NCBI GenBank assembly: GCA_022820825.1
Contig: JAJEEU010000028.1
Location: 1 to 64,000, forward strand
Direction: 5' to 3'
DNA from: Vicinamibacteria bacterium
Lineage (GTDB): Bacteria; Acidobacteriota; Vicinamibacteria; Vicinamibacterales; UBA8438
Length of the DNA stretch: 64,000 nucleotides
Under the pieces are notes generated by a model. The model was not told where the DNA came from and ran no database searches. It saw nothing but the letters and a program-made list of their open reading frames with translations. Shown piece after piece: positions 8,414 through 17,271 of the stretch (position 1 is the stretch's first letter; the number at the start of each line of letters is the position of its first letter). A program made the position numbers and the translations under genes.

Positions 8414-9325
8414 GTGCGGGGAGAGAAGATCCTGATTACCGGTCCGGCGGGCCAGGTGGCGTTTCCGATCGCCCGGGCGCTGGCCGCGGAGAACGAAGTC
8501 TGGGGCATCGCGCGCTTCGGCAAGCCGGAAGACCGCGAGCGCGTCGAGGCGGCCGGCGTGCGCTGCGTGAAGCTGGACCTGCAAGGCGATTCCTTCGACG
8601 CGCTGCCCGACGACTTCACCTACGTCTTGCACCTGGCCGTCGTCCACAGCTTCACCCCGGACTTCGAGCACGACCTGGCGGTCAACGTCGAGGGCACGGG
8701 CCTGCTGATGGCGCACTGCCGGAAGGCCAGGGCATTCCTGCACTGCTCCTCCACGGCCGTGTACGAGGCGGTCGCCAACGAGGCGTTCAAGGAATCGGAT
8801 CCGCTGGGCGACAACAACCGCGGGATGATGCCCACCTACAGCATCTGCAAGATCGCCAGCGAGTCGATGGCGCGCTACGGGGCGCGCCAGTGGAACCTTC
8901 CGACGGTCATCGCGCGGCTGAATGTCCCCTACGGTGCGAACGGCGGGTGGCCGTCCATGCACCTGGAAATGATGCTCGCGGGACAACCGATCGCGGTCGG
9001 GCCCGGCGAGCGGCACGTGTACAACCCCATCCACGAGGACGACGTCATCGCCCAGATCCCGCGCCTGCTCGCCGTTGCCGACGTCCCCGCGGTGACCGTC
9101 AACTGGGGCGGCAGCGAAACTGCCAGCATCGAGGAGTGGTGCGCCTGGCTCACCGAGCTGACCGGCGTGGACCACGAGATCGTGTTCCACCCGGACATGC
9201 TGCAGAGCATCGGGATGGACACGACCCGCATGCACGAGCTGATCGGCAGGACGACCGTGCAGTGGCGCGACGGCTTCCGCCGCATGGTGGAGGCGCGCCA
9301 CCCGGAGCTGCTTGGCGGCAAGTAG
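8414..9325 (+). CDS. NAD-dependent epimerase/dehydratase (extended SDR)
   Basis: This 303-residue protein has a Rossmann nucleotide-binding start, ILITGPAGQVAFPIA (a GxxGxxx variant). The central STAVY and the catalytic pair region (YSICKIASE, YxxxK) are typical of extended short-chain dehydrogenases acting on nucleotide sugars or related polyols. The GTG at 8414 is chosen because AAGGAG sits six bases upstream and the Rossmann strand begins immediately. An in-frame ATG at 8354 overlaps the previous gene and would add 20 unconserved-looking residues. It lies between the two UnbU-like genes. The true substrate is unknown. Confidence 0.8.
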   Translation: MRGEKILITGPAGQVAFPIARALAAENEVWGIARFGKPEDRERVEAAGVRCVKLDLQGDSFDALPDDFTYVLHLAVVHSFTPDFEHDLAVNVEGTGLLMAHCRKARAFLHCSSTAVYEAVANEAFKESDPLGDNNRGMMPTYSICKIASESMARYGARQWNLPTVIARLNVPYGANGGWPSMHLEMMLAGQPIAVGPGERHVYNPIHEDDVIAQIPRLLAVADVPAVTVNWGGSETASIEEWCAWLTELTGVDHEIVFHPDMLQSIGMDTTRMHELIGRTTVQWRDGFRRMVEARHPELLGGK

Positions 9326-9356
9326 CAGCGGCCCGAGCCTGCGCGCGGTGCGCTGC

Positions 9357-9362
9357 TAGAAT
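9357..9362 (+). promoter_or_regulatory. Possible -10 element (TAGAAT) before the second UnbU-like gene
   Basis: TAGAAT ends 12 bases before the ATG at 9375, in the 49-base gap after the epimerase gene. No good Shine-Dalgarno sequence is visible, so transcription from here would give a nearly leaderless message. The -35 region is poor. Confidence 0.35.
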
Positions 9363-9374
9363 CGCGGAAACCTC

Positions 9375-11375
9375 ATGTCCCAACGGCAGCGGCGGGCTGC
9401 GCGCAAGGCACGCGAGGCGTCCATGCCGGGCGCCGCGGCGCCCGGGACCCTTGCGCAGTACGCGGGGTTGCCGCCGCAGCGTGCGCTGGCGCTCCCCCTG
9501 GCGTTCGCTGCCGCGCTCGCAGCGTTCGCGGTCACGGGATCCGTCAATCAGGAGCCGGGGATGGTCCGGGCGATCTGGGGCGCCGCCGGCGCGCTGCTGG
9601 TCTGGGCCTTCCTGCTGTACGGCGCCGCGTCCCGCGGCCGGCGCGCGTTCGCGCTCGACGTCGTGATCCGCAAGCAGCACTGGGTGCAGGCGTGCGCGCA
9701 GCTCTCCGTCTACATCTACTGGGGCTGGTACTGGCGCGAGGTGTACGACTCGGCGCACCTGATCGCCGCGCAGCTCGCGTTCGCCTACGCGTTCGACATG
9801 CTGCTCACGTGGTCGCGGCGCGAGCGGTACATCCTCGGGTTCGGGCCGTTCCCGATCATCTTCAGCATCAACCTGTTCATGTGGTTCAAGCCGGACTGGT
9901 TCCACCTGCAGTTCCTGATGGTGGCGGTCGGCTTCGCGGCAAAGGAGTTCGTCCGCTGGAACAAGGAAGGCCGCCGGGCGCACATCTTCAACCCCTCGTC
10001 GTTCCCGCTCGGCCTGTTCGCGCTGGGGCTGATCCTGACCGGCACGACCGGCATCACGTGGGGTCCGGAGATCGCGGTGACGCAGATCTTTCCTCCCCAC
10101 ATCTACCTGCTGATCTTCCTGGCCAGCGTGCCGGCGCAACTGCTGTTCGGCGTCGCCTCGATGACGCTCTCGGCGGTGGCCACCACGTGGCTGTTCATCC
10201 TGGCGCACCACGCCCTGACCGGCAGCCATTTCTTCAGCCCGGCCGCGCTGGGCGGCGGCGCGGTGCCGATTGCCGCGTTCCTCGGCATGCACCTGCTGTT
10301 CAACGATCCCTCGACGTCCCCGCGGACCGAGCTGGGGCGCATCGTCTTCGGCGTGCTGTACGGCCTGAGCGTGATCGTCCTGTTCGGTGTGCTGGAGAGC
10401 GCCGGCATCCCGACCCACTACGACAAGCTGCTGGCCGTGCCGGTGCTCAACCTGCTCATCAAGGCCATAGACGCCGCGGCCCGGTCCGACCTGTTGCGGC
10501 GCTTCGATCCGGCGCTGCTGGGCGCGGGGCTCGCGCCGCGGCGGCGGTATCTCGCCTACGTCGCGGTCTGGACCGTTGTCTTCGCGGGCATGCAGTTCCA
10601 GACGAGCTCCGAGGTGGCGCTGGCGCGCGGCGTCTCGCTGCTGTCGCAGGGCCGCACCGAGGACACGATCGCCCATTACAGGCGCCTTGTTCTCGAGAAT
10701 CCGGAACGGGCGGCGTACCAGAACGAGCTGGGTTACGTGCTGCTGCGGGCCGGCCGCGCCGCCGAGGCGCTGGAGCCGCTGCAGCGCGCGGCGGCCCTCG
10801 ACCCGACCATGGCCCAGACGCACAACAGCCTCGGCGCCGTGCACGTGCAGGGCGGCCGCCTCGAAGCCGCCGTTGCGGCGTTCCGCGAGGCGCTCGCGCT
10901 GCAGCCGGACTACCCGGAGGCACAGTTCAACCTCGCACAACTGGTAGACGGCGGACGCGGCGTGGCGGCGGACCCGGTCGAAGCCGCGCGGTTGTACCGG
11001 GCGGCCGCCGAAATGGGGCACACCGGCGCCCAGGTCAACCTTGGCAGGATGTACAGCGACGGGCGGGGCGTGGCGCGCGACGACAGCGAGGCAGTGCGCT
11101 GGTACCGCCGTGCGGCCGAGTTGGGTCAACCCATCGCCCAGTTCAACCTGGCGCAGATGTACGCGGCCGGGGACGGCGTCCAGCAGGACGACGCCGCAGC
11201 CTACGTGTGGTACAGCATCGCCGCCGCCCGGTTGGCGCCCGATCGGCGCGAGGCGTCAGTCTCCGCACGCGCCCGCGCCATCGAAGCCCGCGACGCGGTG
11301 GCCCGGCGGATGAGTCCCGACGACATCGCCGAGGCCGAGCAGCAGGCGCGCGGCTGGCAGGCCACCGGACCGTGA
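9375..11375 (+). CDS. UnbU/RnfD-like membrane protein fused to TPR and Sel1 repeats
   Basis: Residues up to about 400 of this 666-residue protein closely parallel the protein at 6748, sharing WGWYWREVYDSAHLIAAQL, HIFNPSS and NDPSTSPRTELGRI, so the two are paralogues. The C-terminal part differs. TPR-like units (LGYVLLRAGRAAEALEPLQR, LGAVHVQGGRLEAAVAAFRE) are followed by Sel1-like repeats (LGRMYSDGRGVARDDSEAVR, LAQMYAAGDGVQQDD). The membrane half suggests an electron-transfer or flavin-related role and the repeat half a protein-binding platform. The ATG at 9375 follows a TAGAAT element without a clear ribosome-binding site. Function is inferred. Confidence 0.65.
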   Translation: MSQRQRRAARKAREASMPGAAAPGTLAQYAGLPPQRALALPLAFAAALAAFAVTGSVNQEPGMVRAIWGAAGALLVWAFLLYGAASRGRRAFALDVVIRKQHWVQACAQLSVYIYWGWYWREVYDSAHLIAAQLAFAYAFDMLLTWSRRERYILGFGPFPIIFSINLFMWFKPDWFHLQFLMVAVGFAAKEFVRWNKEGRRAHIFNPSSFPLGLFALGLILTGTTGITWGPEIAVTQIFPPHIYLLIFLASVPAQLLFGVASMTLSAVATTWLFILAHHALTGSHFFSPAALGGGAVPIAAFLGMHLLFNDPSTSPRTELGRIVFGVLYGLSVIVLFGVLESAGIPTHYDKLLAVPVLNLLIKAIDAAARSDLLRRFDPALLGAGLAPRRRYLAYVAVWTVVFAGMQFQTSSEVALARGVSLLSQGRTEDTIAHYRRLVLENPERAAYQNELGYVLLRAGRAAEALEPLQRAAALDPTMAQTHNSLGAVHVQGGRLEAAVAAFREALALQPDYPEAQFNLAQLVDGGRGVAADPVEAARLYRAAAEMGHTGAQVNLGRMYSDGRGVARDDSEAVRWYRRAAELGQPIAQFNLAQMYAAGDGVQQDDAAAYVWYSIAAARLAPDRREASVSARARAIEARDAVARRMSPDDIAEAEQQARGWQATGP

Positions 11376-11389
11376 CCGCTTCGACAACC

Positions 11390-11749
11390 TCAGGAATCGC
11401 GCGGGTTGCCGTACTTCCCCTGCCATTCGTCGAGATGCGTCCTGTCCGACAGCCGGACATTCATCCGGTACGCCGCGCGCGCAATCGCGTGGGCGGCGAC
11501 CGGGGCCGTCACCAGCAGGAAGACGATCGTCAGGCCGGCGATTGCGGTCTCGGCCGTATTCCGGAAGTACAGGGCCGCCGCGCCGAACACGAGGCCTACG
11601 CCCAGCGTGCCCGCCTTGGTGGAAGCGTGCATGCGAATGAGCACGTCCGGCAGCCGCAGGATGCCGAGTCCGGCGACGAACAGGAAGAAGCCGCCGGCCA
11701 GCAGGCAAGCGGCGACGAGCAGCTCCCACCACGGAATCTCAACTGCCAT
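11390..11749 (-). CDS. mrpG: Mrp/Mnh cation/H+ antiporter subunit G
   Basis: This 119-residue protein has three predicted membrane helices and the family signature GILRLPDVLIRMHASTKAGT, in which PD and RMHA are characteristic of MnhG/PhaG. It is the last gene of the operon reading leftwards, and its start overlaps the end of mrpF by 11 bases, indicating translational coupling. It is a small subunit required for assembly of the multi-subunit Na+(K+)/H+ antiporter in the inner membrane. Convergent to it is the UnbU-like gene ending at 11375. Confidence 0.9.
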   Translation of the reverse strand: MAVEIPWWELLVAACLLAGGFFLFVAGLGILRLPDVLIRMHASTKAGTLGVGLVFGAAALYFRNTAETAIAGLTIVFLLVTAPVAAHAIARAAYRMNVRLSDRTHLDEWQGKYGNPRDS

Positions 11750-12083
11750 CAGGCTCCTCCACCCTTTCGCTGTCTCTTCTGTCGCGCTCGAGCAGCTCGG
11801 TGGTGCGCTCGGCGTACCAGGCGAAGGCGACCGTCGCCAGAAAGGCCACGAGCGCCAGCGCCAGGGCGATGTCGAGAAAGTGCGGCTCGCTGTGCGTGAC
11901 TGCCAGGAGGCCCGCGATGGCGACCGCCAGCACCGTGATGAGGTCGACCGACACGACGCGATCCGGCAGGCTCGGCCCCTTTATCAGGCGTACGAGCGAG
12001 AAGATCAGCGCCAGCACGGTCAGGACCGTCGTGGCGTCGATCGCCCATCCGACGATCTGCGAGTGCTCCGCGAGATCCGTCAC
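11739..12083 (-). CDS. mrpF: Mrp/Mnh cation/H+ antiporter subunit F
   Basis: This 114-residue protein has three hydrophobic helices and the MnhF motif KGPSLPDRVVSVDLIT followed by AVAIAGLLA. The GTG start at 12081-12083 overlaps the mrpE stop codon (GTGA). An in-frame extension to 12512 is an antisense-like reading of mrpE and was not used. It is part of the A(B)-C-D-E-F-G operon of the inner-membrane antiporter. Confidence 0.88.
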   Translation of the reverse strand: MTDLAEHSQIVGWAIDATTVLTVLALIFSLVRLIKGPSLPDRVVSVDLITVLAVAIAGLLAVTHSEPHFLDIALALALVAFLATVAFAWYAERTTELLERDRRDSERVEEPDGS

Positions 12084-12553
12084 TGCATGGCCTCCCGGAC
12101 CAGGCGCTCGAAGCCCGTCTTGATCGTCCTGCGCGCCTCGTCGGGATCGTCCACGAACATGTCGTGCACGTACAGCGTCTTCCCGTCGGGGCTGACGTCC
12201 AGGCTGAGCGTGCCGGGCGTCAACGAGATGAGATTCGCCAGCACCGTGATCTGAATCGGCTCTTCGATGTCCAGCGGCACGGCCACGATGGCCGGGCGCG
12301 AATTGTGCCGGGGCGTGATCACCTCCCAGGCGACCTCGAAGCTCGAGACCGTGAGCTCGTACAGAAAATACGCTCCCAGGCGGGCCGCCAGCAGCGCCCG
12401 TTTGAAATAGGCGGTCCGGCCGTACATGGGACTCGACAGGCTCAGGGCCGCGAACGCCAGCAGGAACCCCCCGAGGAAAGTCCCCAGGTCGAAGGTCCCG
12501 AACAAGGCGCACCAGCCGCCGGCGAGCAGCAGGTTGATTTGGAAGAGTTTCAT
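12080..12553 (-). CDS. mrpE: Mrp/Mnh cation/H+ antiporter subunit E
   Basis: This 157-residue protein has two N-terminal membrane helices followed by a soluble domain with the MnhE signatures NLISLTPGTLSLDV and LYVHDMFV. The ATG at 12551-12553 overlaps the mrpD stop codon (ATGA), which supports this start over the longer open frame to 12706. In known systems MrpE is dispensable for core transport but needed for full activity. The gene order matches other Mrp/Pha operons. Confidence 0.9.
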   Translation of the reverse strand: MKLFQINLLLAGGWCALFGTFDLGTFLGGFLLAFAALSLSSPMYGRTAYFKRALLAARLGAYFLYELTVSSFEVAWEVITPRHNSRPAIVAVPLDIEEPIQITVLANLISLTPGTLSLDVSPDGKTLYVHDMFVDDPDEARRTIKTGFERLVREAMQ

Positions 12554-14052
12554 TGGCTGCCTCGACCGAGCACGGCTGCGACGTAGAGCGAGGGGTCCAT
12601 CAGCTCGGCGGCGGCGCGTTCCGCCAGCGTGTAGAGGGGCCCGGCGTAGAGACCGATTGCCACGGTGATGGCGGCCAGCGCCGCAATGGGAGCCAGCAGC
12701 AGCCACCGTCGCCGCGGCGCGACCGGAGGCGGCGGCCCGGATTCCTCCGGGCGGGCCTTCCAGAAGGCGTTCAGCCAGATCTTGGTCATCGAGAAGACCG
12801 TCAGCAAGCCCACGAGGAGCGCCACCCCCGCGAGGACGAATTCTTCACTCTCGACCGAAGCCCGGATCAGCAGCAGCTTGGCCCAGAAGCCGGACAGCGG
12901 CGGGAAGCCCGCCAGCGAGAACGCCGGCACGAAGAACAGCGCCGCGAGCAACGGCTTGTCGCGGTAGAGCCCGCCGAGCGTCCGCAGCTCGGTCGAGCCT
13001 GCCAGCCGATTCACGGCGCCCGAAACGAAAAAGAGGTTCGCCTTCACGATGATGTGGTGGATGACGTAGAAGATCCCGCCCAGCAACCCGAGCGTCGTGA
13101 AGAGCGCGAGGCCCAGGATCATGTACCCGATCTGACTGATGATATGGAACGACAGGATGCGCCTCAACTCGTTCTGCGAAGCGGCGCCGAGAACGCCGGT
13201 AACCATGGTCAGGCCCGCCACCCAGAGCAGCAGCTCGTGCGTGTACCCGACGTCGTGCCGGAAGATCAGCGTGAAGAAACGCATGAGCGCGTAGACGCCC
13301 ACCTTCGTCAGCAGGCCGGAGAATACGGCCGAGACCGCGATCTGCGGCGTGTGGTAGCTGGCCGGCAGCCAGAAGAACAGCGGGAACACCGCCGCCTTCA
13401 GACCGAACGCGATGATGAACACCACGGCGACCAGGGTGAGCAGCCCCTGGTCTTCGACTTCCTGCACGCGCAGGTGCAGGTCTGCCATGTTGAGCGTGCC
13501 CGTCAATCCGTACAGCAGTCCGATGCCGCTCAGCAGCAGCGTCGTCGCGATCAGGCTCAGGGCGGCGTAGCGCACGGCGCCATCCAGTTGCGCGGGCTTG
13601 CCTCCCAGCACCAGCAGGGCCAGCGAGGCGATCAGCATGACCTCGAACCAGACGTAGAGATTGAAGACATCTCCCGCCAGGAAGGCGCCGCATACGCCCG
13701 CCAGCAGTGCGTGCAGCAACGGATGCAGGGCCTGGGAGAGCCGGCCGCGCCGCGTGTCTCCGCAGGCGTAGATCACGGTCGCCAGTCCGATCAGGGCCGA
13801 GACCGCGACCATCGCCGCGCTCAGGTGATCCGCCACCAGCGTGATGCCGTAGGGCGCCGGCCAGCCGCCGATCTGGACCGCCGCGATACCCTCTCGCCAA
13901 ACGTGCGAGAACAGGCCCGCGGCGGCGGCCGACAGGGCGACGGCTCCGGCGAGGCTCACGCCTCGTTGCGTCCTCTCGCTGCCGCGGCCCGCGAAGCCGA
14001 TGACGGCCGCGGCCAACGGAATCACGATCGGACAGATCAGCAGCCAGTTCAA
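12550..14052 (-). CDS. mrpD: Mrp/Mnh cation/H+ antiporter subunit D
   Basis: This 500-residue polytopic protein belongs to the NuoM/NuoN/MrpD proton-pumping family (Proton_antipo_M domain about 120-410), with about 14 membrane helices. Charged residues within helices, such as the Glu of YVWFEVMLIA and the Lys of FGLKAAVFPL, match the proton-path residues of the family. The start codon is TTG at 14050-14052, overlapping the mrpC stop (TTGA), with GGAGGG 7 bases upstream. It works together with subunit A as the core of the antiporter. Confidence 0.92.
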   Translation of the reverse strand: MNWLLICPIVIPLAAAVIGFAGRGSERTQRGVSLAGAVALSAAAAGLFSHVWREGIAAVQIGGWPAPYGITLVADHLSAAMVAVSALIGLATVIYACGDTRRGRLSQALHPLLHALLAGVCGAFLAGDVFNLYVWFEVMLIASLALLVLGGKPAQLDGAVRYAALSLIATTLLLSGIGLLYGLTGTLNMADLHLRVQEVEDQGLLTLVAVVFIIAFGLKAAVFPLFFWLPASYHTPQIAVSAVFSGLLTKVGVYALMRFFTLIFRHDVGYTHELLLWVAGLTMVTGVLGAASQNELRRILSFHIISQIGYMILGLALFTTLGLLGGIFYVIHHIIVKANLFFVSGAVNRLAGSTELRTLGGLYRDKPLLAALFFVPAFSLAGFPPLSGFWAKLLLIRASVESEEFVLAGVALLVGLLTVFSMTKIWLNAFWKARPEESGPPPPVAPRRRWLLLAPIAALAAITVAIGLYAGPLYTLAERAAAELMDPSLYVAAVLGRGSQ

Positions 14053-14441
14053 TCGGCCGCCCTCCGCCCCGCATCCGCCGCCGCTCCCGCCGACGAGGGT
14101 TCCGCGGCCCGCATGCGGTCGGTGTCAACGGTTTCCAGCTCCTGGTACGTCCGGAAGGCGAGCACCAGGGCGAACGTGAACAGGCTGAAGGAGATCACGA
14201 TCGCCGTCAGCATCAACGCCTGCGGCACGGCGTTCGAGATGTCGGGAAGGGGCAGGGACTCTCCCGGTGCAATCAGCGGCGGCCGGGCCCGCGTCAGGCC
14301 CCCGCTGTCGAGGATCACCAGGTTGGCGGCATGGGAGAGCAGCGCCAGCCCGAAGATGAAGCGCACGAAGTTGCGGTCGAGCATCAGGTAGACGGTTGCC
14401 GTCATCAGGACGCCGACCAGCACCGCGATGATTGGTTCCAT
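14049..14441 (-). CDS. mrpC: Mrp/Mnh cation/H+ antiporter subunit C
   Basis: This 130-residue NuoK-like membrane protein has three helices and the motif LLSHAANLVIL, then PQALMLTAIVISFS, typical of MnhC. The C-terminal 25 residues are polar and alanine-rich. A GGGAG motif lies eight bases before the ATG at 14439-14441. The gene sits 31 bases downstream of the fused mrpAB gene and overlaps mrpD by four bases. Confidence 0.92.
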   Translation of the reverse strand: MEPIIAVLVGVLMTATVYLMLDRNFVRFIFGLALLSHAANLVILDSGGLTRARPPLIAPGESLPLPDISNAVPQALMLTAIVISFSLFTFALVLAFRTYQELETVDTDRMRAAEPSSAGAAADAGRRAAD

Positions 14442-14472
14442 CAGTGAACTCCCTGTCGCCGGCGCTGCCCGG

Positions 14473-17199
14473 CTACTCCTGCTCCTTGATCCCGAGGACG
14501 AACGTCAACACGACGCCGACGACGACGAGGTAGACCCCGACGTCGAACATCACCGGCGTGCCGACCGTCAGCCCCGCGAGGGTGCCCCATTGGCCGGTCA
14601 GGAACGGGACGCCCTCCCGGATCGATCCGACGAAGCCCGATGCGATCGCGACCGCCAGGCCGGCCGCGCCGACCGCGCGGGGGTCCGCGCGCAGTATCCC
14701 GCGGGCCGCCTGCGGGCCGAAGACGAAGGCGTACAGGCTGAACGCGATGGACGCCACCAGGCCGCCGACGAAGCCGCCGCCGAGTTGCTCGTGGCCCCGC
14801 AGCAGCAGGAACACGGAGAACACGAGAATCAGCGGGACCAGCCGGCGCGTGGTCTCCCGCAGGATCATGGTGTTCATGATGCTGCCGTGCCACGCCTGGG
14901 CGCGCGCAGCGACTGCCCGCGCGCCCGGTAGCAGCGCGCCTTCCCGCCGCCGGGTCCGCGGCAGCAGGAGGGCGAAGACCGCCGCGCCGGCGATCGCGAG
15001 CACCGTAATCTCTCCCATGGTGTCGAGAGCACGGAAATCGACCAGGATCACGTTGACGATGTTCCGGCCGTGACCGCCCGGCACGGCGTTGCGCTCGAAG
15101 TACTCCCTGAGATCCGGCTGGGGAGGGGACCCGGTGACGGCGAGCAGGACCAGGGTGACGCTGACCCCCACCGTGACGGCGACGATGGCGTTGCGCAAGC
15201 GCTTGGGTCTGGAGGGCCAGACCTCGTTGCTGAAGTCCGGAAGCTTGAGCAGCACGACGGCGACGATCACCGTGATGAGGACCTCGACGATCAATTGCGT
15301 CATCGCGACGTCCGGCGCGCCGAAGTTCAGGAATATCAGCGCCGTGGCGACTCCCACCACGCCGAGCGCGATAATCCCGAGCAGACGGGACCTGGAGCGG
15401 ATGATCACGACCGACGCCGCGGCAACCACGGCGGTGAGCGACCAGTCGAGGAACGTTGCTTCCGCCAACCGCAGCGGCGCGGGGACCACGTTCTTCAGCC
15501 AGAGCGTCACGGCCAGGCTCAGCCCGAGCGTGGCGAACACGATCATCAGGTAGTGCCGCTGGATGCCGGACTGCAGCCGGCGGGTCTGCCAGGCCGCGAC
15601 GGCGGCGATGCCGTTCATGGCGGCGTCGTACGCGCCGTCGGCGCTGAACGGAACCAGTCGCCTGCAACCGGCCAGCGCTTGCTTGACCGCCGCCAGTTTC
15701 CAGAACGCGAGCACCGCCGCGGCCAGCGTCGCGAGGGTCAACGCGAAGGCCTGGCCGGTGCTGTGCCAGGGAGCGTGCCCGGTATCCGGCAAATGCCCGG
15801 TCACGGCCGCTTCCGCGGGCACGAGGAGGCGCATGAAGGGAAATTCCGGGGCCAGCCCCCACCAGATGCCGACCGCGGCGAGCACGACCGGCCCGCACCA
15901 CAGCGCCCAATGGCCTTCCCGCCCCGGCTTGCGGTAGTCGGGACGCGGGCCGAAGAACGGCCTGATCGCAAGCACCATCGCCACGGTCGCGATCGGCGCG
16001 GCGGCAAAGAATACCGCCCACGGCACATAGCCGGCGGCGTCAGGCGCGAAGCCGGCGGTGTACAGGAGCTCCTTGCCGACGAAACCGACCGAGGGCGGCA
16101 CGCCGGCCATCGAGACGGACGCGGCCACCGCGGCGGCGAACGTGACGGGCATGGCCTTCCGCAGACCCCCGAGCCGCGTCAGGTCGCGGGTGCCGGTGGC
16201 CTTCTCGATCGTCCCGGCGACCAGGAACAGGGCCGCCTTGTACAGGGCGTGCGCGACCAGGAACGCGAGCGCCGCCAGGACGCCCCGCGACGGCTCGCCC
16301 TGCCCCGCGGCGGGCGGGGATCCGAGGAACATGACGCACACGCCGAGCGCCATGACCGTGGTGTAGGCCAGCACCTGTTTCAGGTCGGACTTGCCCAGCG
16401 ACACGAACGCCGAGTACACCGCCGTCACGGCTCCCACGACGGTCAGCGTCACCATCCAGAGCTCGGTGCCGCCCAGGAGCGGCGTCAGGCGGGCCAGCAG
16501 GAACACGCCGGCCTTGACCATCGTCGCCGAGTGCAGGTAGGCCGAGACCGGCGTCGGGGCCGCCATCGCGTTCGGCAGCCAGAAGTGGAACGGAAACTGC
16601 GCCGACTTGGTGAACGCTCCGAGCAGAACCAGAACGACGATCGCCGTGTAGTGCGGGTGGGCCGCGAAGCTCCCCTGGCCGGCCAGCATCTCCCGCAGGC
16701 TGAACGTGCCGGCGGCCTGGCCCAGGACGACGAAGCCGGCCAGCATGGCCAGGGCGCCCGCGCTGGTTACGAGCAGTCCCTGCAGAGCGGAGCGCCTGGC
16801 GGTGGCGTCTTCATGCGAGTAGCCGATCAGCAGGAACGAAGTGATCGTGGTGAGCTCCCAGAAGACGAACAGCGCGACGAGGTTGTCGGCCAGCACGAGG
16901 CCGAGCATCGCCAGCATGAAACTGACGAGAAAGAGCGTGAACCGGCCGCGTTGCGGATAGCCCTTCATGTACTCGCCGGCGAAGAGCAGGATGAACGCGC
17001 CGATCCCCGTGATCAGCAGGGCGAACAGCAGGCTCAGGCCGTCGACCACGAAGTCGAGATCGATGCCCTGTTGCGGCAGCCACGCCAATTCCCAGACGAG
17101 GACCTCGCCGCCGGAGACGGCTGGAACCATCGTGCAGAACCACACGAAGAGCACGACGGGCAGGGCAACTGCCAGACGCACGTATGGCGGGTTCGTCAC
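14473..17199 (-). CDS. mrpA: Mrp/Pha cation/H+ antiporter, fused subunits A and B
   Basis: This 908-residue protein covers a NuoL-like proton-antiporter domain (about 60-420; FVFWELTTITSFLLIGYSHE and HFWLPNAMAAPTPVSAYLHS are family hallmarks). MbhD/MbhE-like helices follow (about 600-760; NFGAPDVAMTQLIVEVL). A complete MnhB domain forms the last 135 residues, starting at MNTMILRETTRRLVPLI and including GHEQLGGGFVGGL. Subunit B is therefore fused to A, as in rhizobial PhaAB systems, and no separate mrpB gene is present. The start is a GTG at 17197-17199. It is the first gene of the operon and supplies Na+ or K+ expulsion and pH homeostasis in the inner membrane. Confidence 0.9.
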   Translation of the reverse strand: MTNPPYVRLAVALPVVLFVWFCTMVPAVSGGEVLVWELAWLPQQGIDLDFVVDGLSLLFALLITGIGAFILLFAGEYMKGYPQRGRFTLFLVSFMLAMLGLVLADNLVALFVFWELTTITSFLLIGYSHEDATARRSALQGLLVTSAGALAMLAGFVVLGQAAGTFSLREMLAGQGSFAAHPHYTAIVVLVLLGAFTKSAQFPFHFWLPNAMAAPTPVSAYLHSATMVKAGVFLLARLTPLLGGTELWMVTLTVVGAVTAVYSAFVSLGKSDLKQVLAYTTVMALGVCVMFLGSPPAAGQGEPSRGVLAALAFLVAHALYKAALFLVAGTIEKATGTRDLTRLGGLRKAMPVTFAAAVAASVSMAGVPPSVGFVGKELLYTAGFAPDAAGYVPWAVFFAAAPIATVAMVLAIRPFFGPRPDYRKPGREGHWALWCGPVVLAAVGIWWGLAPEFPFMRLLVPAEAAVTGHLPDTGHAPWHSTGQAFALTLATLAAAVLAFWKLAAVKQALAGCRRLVPFSADGAYDAAMNGIAAVAAWQTRRLQSGIQRHYLMIVFATLGLSLAVTLWLKNVVPAPLRLAEATFLDWSLTAVVAAASVVIIRSRSRLLGIIALGVVGVATALIFLNFGAPDVAMTQLIVEVLITVIVAVVLLKLPDFSNEVWPSRPKRLRNAIVAVTVGVSVTLVLLAVTGSPPQPDLREYFERNAVPGGHGRNIVNVILVDFRALDTMGEITVLAIAGAAVFALLLPRTRRREGALLPGARAVAARAQAWHGSIMNTMILRETTRRLVPLILVFSVFLLLRGHEQLGGGFVGGLVASIAFSLYAFVFGPQAARGILRADPRAVGAAGLAVAIASGFVGSIREGVPFLTGQWGTLAGLTVGTPVMFDVGVYLVVVGVVLTFVLGIKEQE

Positions 17200-17271
17200 A
17201 CCAGATTCCCCGAACGGCCGTCCGGTTCAGCGTTCTGCGCGGCCAGCACCATGTTGCGACGCGAGTGGTTG

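Noticed and set aside
5105-11375. Enediyne biosynthesis cluster
   Set aside because: UnbU-like genes and a UnbV-like FG-GAP protein are present, but there is no iterative polyketide synthase, thioesterase or halogenase gene anywhere in the window.
14473-14900. Separate mrpB gene
   Set aside because: The B-type sequence is in frame with subunit A without a stop or convincing internal start signal, so it was treated as a fusion.
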